Shown: positions 43,451-51,983 of the stretch, one piece after another | How the letters are laid out: each line of letters begins with the position of its first letter | Position numbering within the stretch: position 1 is the first letter of the stretch | Source of the DNA: Leptolinea sp. HRD-7 | Lineage (GTDB): Bacteria > Chloroflexota > Anaerolineae > Anaerolineales > Anaerolineaceae | Direction of reading: 5' to 3' | DNA length: 64,000 nucleotides | Assembly (NCBI GenBank): GCA_024363285.1 | Contig: AP024710.1 | Coordinates: 2,512,001-2,576,000 of the forward strand | Made by a program: the position numbers and the translations under genes | Notes under the pieces: model-generated | Databases searched by the model: none | What the model saw: only the letters and a program-made list of their open reading frames with translations | What the model was told of the DNA's origin: nothing

Positions 43451-44689
43451 CTATTCGTGACGTAACGCGACAATCGGATCCAGTTCGGCGGCATTTTTCG
43501 CCGGAACATAGCCGAAAAAGATACCAACCAACGCGGATGACAGGAATGACAGAAAAACCGAGTATGGGAGGACTACCGTACGCATTCCTCCAATTTTGCC
43601 AAAGATATATGAACCTCCAACCCCGACAAGAACCCCCAGAATTCCTCCAAAGATACTGAGCATTAACGCTTCAGATAAGAACTGGACTCGAATATCCATG
43701 GGGGTTGCCCCGATAGCCTGACGCAAACCGATTTCACGGGTGCGCTCGGTAACACTGACGAGCATGATGTTCATGATCCCAATCCCACCGACGATCAGGG
43801 AGACGCCTGCCACGCCTGCCAGCAGTGTTCTGAATGATTCCGTTGTCGATGAGGCGGTCTCTATAATGTCACTCTGTGTTCGAATGGAGAAATCCAATTC
43901 ATCCTCGCTGACTTTGTGTCGGTTGGCCAGAAGAATGGTTATCTGGTTGATCACATTTTGCATGTTGTCGCTGTTTTCAACAGAGACAGTGATCATGCGA
44001 ACCCGGTCTCCAACAATGCGGGCAAACATGCTTGGAGTAAATTTCTTAAAGACCAATTGAATGGGCCCATAAATCTGGGCATCGTAATCCGTTCCAGAAA
44101 CGAGCCCTTTTGGCGAGAGTACCCCGATAACTGTAAGATTGACATTACTAATACTGATTACTTGCCCGATAGCGTCGCCATCTGGGAAAAGGTTTTGCGC
44201 AACCGTATTTCCGAGAACAACTACTTTGGATCCTTTGGTTACTTCTTCGTCTGTAAAGAACCGACCGGAACCAATCTTTACATCACGCACAGCTAAAAAG
44301 TCCGGTGTAGTACCAACCAGGGTCAGATCTTCCAGGGTGATATCGTTGAATTTGGCTGTCAGGCTGCTGGCCGATTGTTCCACTGACACGCCAGCTATTC
44401 CTTTTATCTGGTCGCGTATCGCCGCAACATCGGAATATTTCAATCCTCCACTCTGGTTGGTTGGACCTTCACCAGGCCCACCGCGATTGAATGATTCATT
44501 GATAAAAATCAAATTGGATCCAAGACCATTAATCTGTTCAGATATAGTGGCTTCTGTTCCTGCTCCAATGGCTACCATCATAATAACGGCTGCAACACCA
44601 ATGATTACACCGAGCATAGTTAAAATAGACCTTAACTTGTTAGAAAGAATACTGGTCCATGCAGTGTGTATTATTTCTCCGTAATTCAT
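43451..44689 (-). CDS. MacB-type ABC permease
   Basis: ATG 44689 (GAGGTG 5 bases upstream) gives 412 residues (MNYGEIIHTAWTSILSNKLR). The N-terminal helix (SILTMLGVIIGVAAVIMMVAIG) is followed by a MacB periplasmic-core-like outer domain of about 220 residues. Three C-terminal helices contain the coupling segment VTERTREIGLRQAIGATPMDI, and PAKNAAELDPIVALRHE closes the chain. This is the complete MacB permease pattern without the fused ATPase. The ATPase gene ends 8 bases upstream. A monoderm cell would use it without TolC. Confidence 0.92.
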   Translation of the reverse strand: MNYGEIIHTAWTSILSNKLRSILTMLGVIIGVAAVIMMVAIGAGTEATISEQINGLGSNLIFINESFNRGGPGEGPTNQSGGLKYSDVAAIRDQIKGIAGVSVEQSASSLTAKFNDITLEDLTLVGTTPDFLAVRDVKIGSGRFFTDEEVTKGSKVVVLGNTVAQNLFPDGDAIGQVISISNVNLTVIGVLSPKGLVSGTDYDAQIYGPIQLVFKKFTPSMFARIVGDRVRMITVSVENSDNMQNVINQITILLANRHKVSEDELDFSIRTQSDIIETASSTTESFRTLLAGVAGVSLIVGGIGIMNIMLVSVTERTREIGLRQAIGATPMDIRVQFLSEALMLSIFGGILGVLVGVGGSYIFGKIGGMRTVVLPYSVFLSFLSSALVGIFFGYVPAKNAAELDPIVALRHE

Positions 44690-44697
44690 ATTGCACC

Positions 44698-45453
44698 TCA
44701 AACCTTCTGCGGTTCACTATTAATGGTTTGTTTTATCTTGTTCGGATTCAGATGTCCGTTTTTTTCATCAGAATGTAGTTTTCCGTCACGAATATGAAGG
44801 ATACGTTCTGTATGTGCGGCAACATCGGGTTCATGGGTGACCATGACGATCGTACGACCACGCCCGTGTAGATCATGCAATATTCCCATGATTTCTTCAC
44901 TGGATCTTGTATCCAGGTTGCCGGTTGGCTCATCCGCCAGGATAAGTATGGGTTCGTTGATCAGAACGCGAGCGATGGCTACCCGTTGCTGCTGTCCACC
45001 GGATAATTCACTGGGAAGATGATGAGCCCGTTCCGCAAGGCCGACGCTTTGAAGTACTTGCATGGCCAATTCTTTGCGTTGTGGAATGGTGGTTGGACGA
45101 TCGGGGCGGTACATTAATGGAAGCATCACATTTTCAATAGCAGACATACGGGGAAGCAAATTGAAAGATTGGAACACAAACCCTAATTCTTTTCCACGTA
45201 CACGAGCTAATTCTGTCCGAGAAAGGTTGCTTACATCCATACCATTCAGAATATAACTTCCTCCTGTCGGCCGGTCCAGACAGGCCAGAATATTCATCAG
45301 TGTACTTTTACCTGAACCACTTGGCCCCATAATGGCGACAAACTCACCTTCGTGAATTGTGATGCTGATGGAATCTACCGCCTTCACTTCGTTTTCACCA
45401 TTGCCGTACACTTTTTCAAGATTGATAGTTTCTATAATTTTCCTGGGTTCCAT
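44698..45453 (-). CDS. MacB-type ABC ATP-binding protein
   Basis: This 251-residue ATPase has Walker A GPSGSGKST, Q-loop FVFQSFNLLPRM, signature LSGGQQQR, Walker B ILILADE with DEPTGNLD and H-loop VMVTHE. The RMSAIENVMLPLMY segment is characteristic of the MacB/LolD group. A Lys/Asn-rich tail of about 25 residues extends past the domain. It begins 2 bases after the adaptor stop at 45456. It should pair with the permease at 43451. Confidence 0.93.
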   Translation of the reverse strand: MEPRKIIETINLEKVYGNGENEVKAVDSISITIHEGEFVAIMGPSGSGKSTLMNILACLDRPTGGSYILNGMDVSNLSRTELARVRGKELGFVFQSFNLLPRMSAIENVMLPLMYRPDRPTTIPQRKELAMQVLQSVGLAERAHHLPSELSGGQQQRVAIARVLINEPILILADEPTGNLDTRSSEEIMGILHDLHGRGRTIVMVTHEPDVAAHTERILHIRDGKLHSDEKNGHLNPNKIKQTINSEPQKV

Positions 45454-45455
45454 GG

Positions 45456-46877
45456 CTATTGCTCCGTGATCCCGGTGGAAACTGTTTGACCCAATTCCAA
45501 CCCGGAAAGGATCTCGGCGTTGGTGGAATCTTTCAAACCAACCTCTACGAAGTTCAACTTCATCGAGTTGTCTTTTTCAATAGTAAAGACACCGTATTTT
45601 CCGTCACCCAAATCACGCAGGGCTGACACAGGTATGATCAGTGCGTCTTTGGCATTACCTTTGTACAGGGTAACAGAAGCGGTCAATCCCTGGAATAAAT
45701 TTGGAACATCAGTGACATCATCCATATTCAATGTGATAATGCCGGAGATGGTCGAATATCCGCTGGTTGAGGTTAGCGTAGGGTTTATCTGTGTCACGGT
45801 TCCGGTAAATTTTCTACCTTCAATCGCGTCAAAGGTTACTTCTGCCTCCTGGTCAAGGGCGATGTTCTGAAGGTCTGATTCATCGACGACAAATTCTATC
45901 TGGGGATGGACGTCATCGGCAATCGTCATAAACACGGTTTCCGAGTCAACCCGGTCACCCTCCATTCCCGCAATACTTAATATGGTGCCGTCGAAGGGGG
46001 CAACCAGAGTAGCATTTTCGAGATTTGAGACGGCCGTATCGTAAGCAGCCTGGGCTACGGCAACCTTGTTCTCGGCAGTTGCCAACTCTACTGGATCAAT
46101 CCCGTTGTTTGCCTGAAGTGTTGACAGTTTTGCTTCATCGATTTGAAGTTGTGCTTTGGCAATGTTGAGTTTGGCTTCAGCCGCATCAACTTCATACGAT
46201 TTATATTCGGCACAATATTTATATTTTGCGAAAGCCTGAAGTGCGGCATCGCGAGCTGGTACGATGACTGTGAGGTAATAATTGCCGGCGGTGGAACCGT
46301 CATTCAACTCGTCATATTTATTTTGCAGCACCATATATTTGTCATAATACGATGCCGTTGTTTTTGAATCGCAACGTGTTTGTCCATCTTTGATCTGGCC
46401 GGCAATAGCGTCATCCAGGTTGCTTTTATCTGCCGTGACTGTCAACTGCGCATTTCCAAGGGCGGCTGGTGCATTATTTTTAAGAGTTTGCAGTTCTTGC
46501 TGAGCAGAAAGAAGCGCTAGTTTAGTGGATGTAACAGTAGAGGTTAATGAGGAAATGTCTTTTAGTTTAGCAAGGATTTGACCTTCTTTTACTTTTTCAC
46601 CCACTTTAACATTTACTTCATCCACGATACCGTCAATAGAAAAGGAAAGCTTTGAAAGCCGGTTAGCCACTAGAGTACCGGTTCCGTTAGATTTGACGGA
46701 AATATCACCTTTCTTAACCGTTGATGTTGATGACCCTTGCTGAATAAAGCTGGAAATTGCCCGTCTCTGAGGTTTGTTATTTAGAAATAAATAACCTGTA
46801 ATACCGACTATTACCAGTAATACAACACCAATAATCATCATTGCTTTGCGGGATGGTAATTTGAATCTCTTTATCAT
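45456..46877 (-). CDS. Membrane fusion (MacA-like) adaptor protein, exporter copy 3
   Basis: I prefer ATG 46877 (MIKRFKLPSRKAMMIIGVV), which has GGAGAGGAG upstream and aligns with the paralogue starts; ATG 46898 has none. The 473-residue protein has one N-terminal membrane helix and no lipobox. The lipoyl halves are DGIVDEVNVKVGEKVKEGQI and FDGTILSIAGMEGDRVDSET. The coiled coil is long and interrupted by a 60-residue Tyr/Lys-rich part with two Cys. The barrel strand is AEVTFDAIEGRKFTGTVTQINP, and the membrane-proximal domain ends in DALIIPVSALRDLGDGKYGV. It is adjacent to the ATPase, so it is the most likely direct partner. Confidence 0.9.
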   Translation of the reverse strand: MIKRFKLPSRKAMMIIGVVLLVIVGITGYLFLNNKPQRRAISSFIQQGSSTSTVKKGDISVKSNGTGTLVANRLSKLSFSIDGIVDEVNVKVGEKVKEGQILAKLKDISSLTSTVTSTKLALLSAQQELQTLKNNAPAALGNAQLTVTADKSNLDDAIAGQIKDGQTRCDSKTTASYYDKYMVLQNKYDELNDGSTAGNYYLTVIVPARDAALQAFAKYKYCAEYKSYEVDAAEAKLNIAKAQLQIDEAKLSTLQANNGIDPVELATAENKVAVAQAAYDTAVSNLENATLVAPFDGTILSIAGMEGDRVDSETVFMTIADDVHPQIEFVVDESDLQNIALDQEAEVTFDAIEGRKFTGTVTQINPTLTSTSGYSTISGIITLNMDDVTDVPNLFQGLTASVTLYKGNAKDALIIPVSALRDLGDGKYGVFTIEKDNSMKLNFVEVGLKDSTNAEILSGLELGQTVSTGITEQ

Positions 46878-46925
46878 GGGAAATTTGCTCCTCTCCATAT
46901 TTGGAGTTATCTATTAATGTGATTT

Positions 46926-48362
46926 CTACTTAACAGAACTGATGACAACTAGATCACCGGATTTCAGGTCACCAGTGACTTCAGCACCTGCCTCGGTTTT
47001 TTTCCCGACTTTGACCGGTATTGCGCCCATCGTACCGTCTGAAGAAACGATATAAACTGTTGCTTCACCATCATTCTCATTCTTCAGTGCGGCTTGTGGT
47101 ACTATCGTCACATTTTTCGCGACGGGACAGACAAGTTTTATTGAGGCGTTTAACCCAACAGGAAGGTTTAAATTTTCTGTTGAGGAATTGTTTTTCAAAC
47201 GGATATATGCCTGAATTGAATTGACACTGTTCGTTTCTGTCATAGCCGGGTTAATCTGGGTTATCGTTCCTTCAAAAACCTGATCAGGGAGACTGGTAAA
47301 TTCTGCTGTTACTACACAGTCTGTGTTTATCGATGCCAGATCAGCTTCGTCGAAACTTGCCAGGATAATCGGTTTACTAAGGTCTGCTACCTCAATATAG
47401 GGAGACTTATACGTGTCCTTATCTAGAATTGTTCCTACCGCAGATTTAACCGTAAGCACTGTTCCATCAATCGGAGATACCAATGTGGCTCCTTCTAAAG
47501 TGCTTTCAGCCTGTTCAAGTTGCAATTCAGCATTTTTCTTTGCTGCTTCGGCTAATGCCTGTTCATCAGGATCAATGCCATTATTGTTCTTCAATCGTTC
47601 ATAGTATTCACTGGCTTTGTCGTAATCTGCCTGCGCTTTTTCAACGGCTGCTTTGGATTGTTCGATTTCGAGGTCAGAATATCCTTCACAATATTTCCAA
47701 TTGGAGTAATTCTGGTTCATCGATTCCTTATAAGGTGCCATCCGTTCCTGGATATACATATCTCCATAACCAGTGCTCTTTTTTATTAATGCGTTATACC
47801 AGTACAGATATTCATGTCGGGCATACATATAATCGAAGTAATACACTTCAGTAGTAGATTTTTCGCAACGAGGAGAGTATTTATTAACCTCGCTTTTTTG
47901 GGCATTTTCCAACGCTTTTGCCGCTTCAGACCTCGCAATTAATGCGTTCCCCAGGGTGATTTCTTTATTTTTCTCAAGATCATCCAGCGTCTTATGGGCT
48001 TTGGTGAGGTTCAACCGGGCGTTTTCTACGGCTTCCTGTAGGGCTGAAATCCGGTCAAGTTTTGCCAGAACGTCACCTTCTTCAACTAGTTTTCCCGGGT
48101 TGACATTCAATTCAGCTACCTTACCGGTTGTTGAAAAAGCCAGGTCAACAGCATCAGGTGCTACGATCTTTCCAGTTCCGGAAACTTCTGTGGTAAGGTC
48201 TCCAACTGTTACTTCGGCCGTTCTAATTGCCTGTGTGGTTTTTACCTGCGAAGTAGCTGTTGATTGGAATGAAATGAATGCCAGAACTGTCAGCCCAAGG
48301 ATGATTGTTATTACGGCACCGATAATCAGGCGTTTGTTTTTAAATCTCTTAAACGCTTCCAT
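46926..48362 (-). CDS. Membrane fusion (MacA-like) adaptor protein, exporter copy 2
   Basis: This 478-residue protein starts MEAFKRFKNKRLIIGAVIT with one membrane helix. Lipoyl halves TGKVAELNVNPGKLVEEGDVL and IDGTVLTVKSAVGTILDKD flank a coiled coil. The coiled coil has a Tyr-rich insert (YYFDYMYARHEYLYWYN) with conserved Cys positions, as in the two neighbours. The barrel part is VTAEFTSLPDQVFEGTITQINPAMT. It is about 30% similar by eye to copies 1 and 3, so the duplication is old. Confidence 0.9.
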   Translation of the reverse strand: MEAFKRFKNKRLIIGAVITIILGLTVLAFISFQSTATSQVKTTQAIRTAEVTVGDLTTEVSGTGKIVAPDAVDLAFSTTGKVAELNVNPGKLVEEGDVLAKLDRISALQEAVENARLNLTKAHKTLDDLEKNKEITLGNALIARSEAAKALENAQKSEVNKYSPRCEKSTTEVYYFDYMYARHEYLYWYNALIKKSTGYGDMYIQERMAPYKESMNQNYSNWKYCEGYSDLEIEQSKAAVEKAQADYDKASEYYERLKNNNGIDPDEQALAEAAKKNAELQLEQAESTLEGATLVSPIDGTVLTVKSAVGTILDKDTYKSPYIEVADLSKPIILASFDEADLASINTDCVVTAEFTSLPDQVFEGTITQINPAMTETNSVNSIQAYIRLKNNSSTENLNLPVGLNASIKLVCPVAKNVTIVPQAALKNENDGEATVYIVSSDGTMGAIPVKVGKKTEAGAEVTGDLKSGDLVVISSVK

Positions 48363-48395
48363 GATTAATTCCTTCTATGGTCTGGTCTGGCATGG

Positions 48396-49808
48396 TTAGG
48401 AACCTGCTGAAAGACCAAGGCTGACGGTTTCATTTAGTTCAAGGCCGGATTTGATCTCGGCTGTGAGACTATCTTTAATTCCAACCTCCACAATGCGGAA
48501 GGTCATGTTTCCATCTTTATTTACGACAAATACACCATATTGACCGTCACCGATGCTGCGAATGGCCGCGGCTGGTACCAGTAGGGCATTGGTAATTTCA
48601 TCGGATGTTATCTTTACGCTAGCATTGACACCCAGTGGTAGTTTTTCAAGATTACTGCCTGCAAGGTTTTCCAGATTGATTACTGCTGTTGCCACACGAT
48701 ACTGTCCTGAATTTGAGAGTTCAGGATTGATTTGTACTACTTCACCTGTATATGTTTCATCTGGCAACGCATCAAAAACCACGCTGGCTTTCGCGCCTAA
48801 TTTGAGTTTGTCAAGATCAGATTCATTAATACTTACATCAACATCAGAGGTGGATAGATCTGAGATTGTGATGTACGTGCTGGTGTCAACATAAGCCCCT
48901 TTGTTAGCTTTTAGATAGGTCACAGTTCCATCGATCGTTGCCGTCAGGGTTGAACCGGATAGATTCTCTTTTGACAATTCCAGTTTGATCCGGGCTTCTT
49001 CCACTTTCGCTTCAGCTAATTTCAATTCGTCAGGGTCGATACCCGAAGATGCCTTCAATGTCTCGTATTTGGTTTTTGCCTGTTTTAGCGCAACATCAGC
49101 GACATCCAAAGCGGATTGAAAGTCAATTTTTTCCTGGTCTGTAAATCTAATACAGTAGTCATAATTGGCTTTCGCCGTACTGTAAACCGACATGGCTTCA
49201 TTCCAGGTTTCGGATCCCTGATACCGGAGGCCAATCTGTTCAAGCCTATCCTGAGCTTTTTCCAGGGCAGCCAGATTCCTTTTATTGACGGTTTCACTAC
49301 ACCGGGCGTAGTCCTGCCGCTGAACTTTCTTTAACGCCGTATTGTATGTTTCCTGCGCTGTAAGCATGTCCTGATACGCCTGAGCGAGGTTTACGTCTTT
49401 CGCTTTTTCCAGATCGTTCAGGTTCTTCTGAGCTTCCAACAAGCTCAACTCATTTGCGGCAACCTGAGTTTCCAGATTTTTAGCGTTGTTCATTTTTGCC
49501 AGCACTGTACCTCTGGTAACCTTGTCGCCGGCTTTTACATTCAGTTCCTGAACGATGCCATCAGTGGAAAAACTCAGGTCAACTGAATTACCAGCGACCA
49601 GGGTTCCGGTTCCCGTTGTTGTAATTTTCAAGTCACCTTTTCGTACAATAGAAGTCTGGATTATGTCAGTCTGTGAAGATGTGTTTTTATTGGTCTGCAA
49701 CGTTCCTTTAGATACAAACCAGTAACTTACCCCGCTGACTGCCAGGATCGCAATAAGAAAGGGGACCCACACTTTTCTCTTGAAAATAGGATTCTTTTTA
49801 AAGCTCAT
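48396..49808 (-). CDS. Membrane fusion (MacA-like) adaptor protein, exporter copy 1
   Basis: This 470-residue protein is the first gene of the six-gene operon 49808-42721. One membrane helix (VWVPFLIAILAVSGVSYWFV) anchors it. Lipoyl halves are DGIVQELNVKAGDKVTRGTVL and IDGTVTYLKANKGAYVDTS, with the coiled coil between. The barrel strand is ASVVFDALPDETYTGEVVQINPEL. The C-terminal domain ends LLVPAAAIRSIGDGQYGVFV, nearly the same wording as in copy 3. ACGAGGT precedes the ATG. Confidence 0.9.
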   Translation of the reverse strand: MSFKKNPIFKRKVWVPFLIAILAVSGVSYWFVSKGTLQTNKNTSSQTDIIQTSIVRKGDLKITTTGTGTLVAGNSVDLSFSTDGIVQELNVKAGDKVTRGTVLAKMNNAKNLETQVAANELSLLEAQKNLNDLEKAKDVNLAQAYQDMLTAQETYNTALKKVQRQDYARCSETVNKRNLAALEKAQDRLEQIGLRYQGSETWNEAMSVYSTAKANYDYCIRFTDQEKIDFQSALDVADVALKQAKTKYETLKASSGIDPDELKLAEAKVEEARIKLELSKENLSGSTLTATIDGTVTYLKANKGAYVDTSTYITISDLSTSDVDVSINESDLDKLKLGAKASVVFDALPDETYTGEVVQINPELSNSGQYRVATAVINLENLAGSNLEKLPLGVNASVKITSDEITNALLVPAAAIRSIGDGQYGVFVVNKDGNMTFRIVEVGIKDSLTAEIKSGLELNETVSLGLSAGS

Positions 49809-50022
49809 GAATTTACCTCGTAGAATTAATTCAGGTTAAATGAATTGGGGATGGTTCCGATTGTTGCATGTTGATGTTATTGCACAGTTATTTAGATTTT
49901 GTTTAGATGGCATAAAAAAAACGGAATGCGTTTTTCGCATCTGCTAAATAAAATTTTCAATTTGTTCGTCAAAAAGGTAAAATAAACCTACGGTTTACTG
50001 CCTATCTCAAAAGGAGAATTGA

Positions 50023-51927
50023 ATGACCCGAGAATTCCGTCCAATCACATTGAAGTTGAAAACACCGGTACCTTCAGATATTGAAATAGCCCAGGATTCT
50101 GAGCTGAAACCAATCTCTGAAATAGCGGAGGAATTAGGACTATTGCCGGATGAGATTGAATTCTATGGACCGGTAAAAGCGAAAGTCAAACTGGAAGTAT
50201 TGGAACGGTTAAAAGATAGACCGGATGGGATTTATGTGGATGTGACAGCCATCACACCTACGCCGCTTGGTGAAGGAAAAACAACCACAACTGTGGGTTT
50301 AAGCCAGGCATTGGGCGCTCACCTGGGGAAAAAGGTGATGACATGCATTCGTCAGCCAAGCCAGGGTCCTACGTTTGGTATTAAAGGAGGTGCGGCAGGG
50401 GGCGGATACAGCCAGGTTATTCCCATGGAAGATTTTAATTTGCACCTTACAGGTGATATTCATGCAATCACAGCAGCCAATAACCTGATGGCTGCGGCAA
50501 TTGACGTACGAATGTTGCATGAATCTGAAGCTACGGATGAACAATTATTTAACCGGCTTTGCCCACCTGATAAACAGGGAAACCGGAAATTCGGGCGCGG
50601 GCTATTACCTCGGTTGAAGAAATTAGGAATTAATAAAACCAATCCCGATGATTTGACGGTTGAGGAACGGAAGCACTTATGCAGGCTGGATATTGATCCA
50701 GAGTCCATCACATGGAGGCGCGTGGTTGATACCAGTGACCGTTTCTTACGGGGGATTATTGTGGGTACCGGAGATGAAGAAAAAGGGCATGAACGAAGCA
50801 CCGGATATGACATCACTGTGGCCAGTGAAATAATGGCTATCCTCGCATTAACTACAGACCTTCGTGATATGCGACGCCGGTTTGGAGAGATCGTCATCGG
50901 TACCAGTAAGAGCGGCGAAGCCATTAACGCAGATGATCTGGGTGTGGCCGGAGCTCTTACCGTATTGATGAAGGATGCGATAAAACCTAATTTAATGCAG
51001 ACCCTGGAAGGTACACCGGTTTTTGTTCATGCCGGACCTTTCGCGAATATTGCTCACGGGAACAGTTCAATCGTGGCAGATAAGATCGCGCTAAAACTGG
51101 CGGATTATGTGATTACAGAATCGGGATTTGGCGCGGACATGGGCATGGAAAAATTCTTTGATATAAAATGCCGTACATCCGGCCTTATTCCTAATGTGGT
51201 CGTACTTGTGGCAACCATTCGCGCGTTGAAAATGCATGGTGGTGGGCCGAAAGTTGTTGCCGGAAAACCGCTTGATCCAGCTTACACAGACGAAAATCTA
51301 GATCTGCTCAAAGCCGGTCTTCCAAATATGGTGCATCACATCAAAACTGCCCGGAAATTTGGTGTACCGGTTGTGGTAGCCGTTAACTCATTTGCTACCG
51401 ATACCGAAGCCGAACTGGCTTTGGTTCGAAAAGCCGCCATAGAAGAAGGCGGCGCGGAAGATGCTGTGGTATGCCGTCATTGGGCGCAAGGCGGGGCTGG
51501 TGCAGTAGACCTGGCAAAAGCCGTGATCGCGGCTGGCGAAAAGCCGCGTAATTTTCATTTCCTATATCCATTAGAAAAAACGATAAAAGAAAAGATAGAG
51601 ATCATTGCCCGAGAAGTATACGGGGCCGATGGAGTGGATTATTCACCGGAAGCAGAAGAGAGAATTGAAAACTACACACGGTTGGGTTTTGATAAACTAC
51701 CAATTTGTATGGCTAAGACGCATCTAAGCCTGAGTCACGATCCCACATTGAAGGGGGTTCCTACCGGTTTCCGTATACCGGTACGTGATATTCGCGCATC
51801 TGTTGGAGCAGGGTTCCTTTACCCGTTGTTGGGGAAGATGTCCACGATGCCAGGGCTACCGACGAGGCCGGCTTTTTATGATATCGATATAGACTTTGAA
51901 ACTGGACGGATCGTTGGTATGTTCTAA
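50023..51927 (+). CDS. fhs: Formate--tetrahydrofolate ligase (long form)
   Basis: This 634-residue enzyme has the ATP-binding motif [14 protein letters not shown] at 77-90, [60 protein letters not shown] and the C-terminal [22 protein letters not shown]. It makes 10-formyltetrahydrofolate from formate, ATP and tetrahydrofolate, feeding purine and one-carbon metabolism. It is about 75 residues longer than clostridial Fhs. Internal segments ([40 protein letters not shown]) read like the ligase domain of eukaryotic C1-THF synthase. AAGGAG precedes the ATG. It is monocistronic with a strong terminator. Confidence 0.95.
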   Translation: MTREFRPITLKLKTPVPSDIEIAQDSELKPISEIAEELGLLPDEIEFYGPVKAKVKLEVLERLKDRPDGIYVDVTAITPTPLGEGKTTTTVGLSQALGAHLGKKVMTCIRQPSQGPTFGIKGGAAGGGYSQVIPMEDFNLHLTGDIHAITAANNLMAAAIDVRMLHESEATDEQLFNRLCPPDKQGNRKFGRGLLPRLKKLGINKTNPDDLTVEERKHLCRLDIDPESITWRRVVDTSDRFLRGIIVGTGDEEKGHERSTGYDITVASEIMAILALTTDLRDMRRRFGEIVIGTSKSGEAINADDLGVAGALTVLMKDAIKPNLMQTLEGTPVFVHAGPFANIAHGNSSIVADKIALKLADYVITESGFGADMGMEKFFDIKCRTSGLIPNVVVLVATIRALKMHGGGPKVVAGKPLDPAYTDENLDLLKAGLPNMVHHIKTARKFGVPVVVAVNSFATDTEAELALVRKAAIEEGGAEDAVVCRHWAQGGAGAVDLAKAVIAAGEKPRNFHFLYPLEKTIKEKIEIIAREVYGADGVDYSPEAEERIENYTRLGFDKLPICMAKTHLSLSHDPTLKGVPTGFRIPVRDIRASVGAGFLYPLLGKMSTMPGLPTRPAFYDIDIDFETGRIVGMF

Positions 51928-51943
51928 AATCTTCGTATAGACA

Positions 51944-51983
51944 AAGCGGGTGAAATCATAGACACATTTCACCCGCTTTTTTT
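51944..51983 (+). terminator. Intrinsic terminator of fhs
   Basis: AAGCGGGTGAAAT (51944-51956) pairs perfectly with ATTTCACCCGCTT (51966-51978), followed by T residues on the plus strand. The hairpin reaches the stop codon of the convergent glnE-like gene. Confidence 0.9.
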
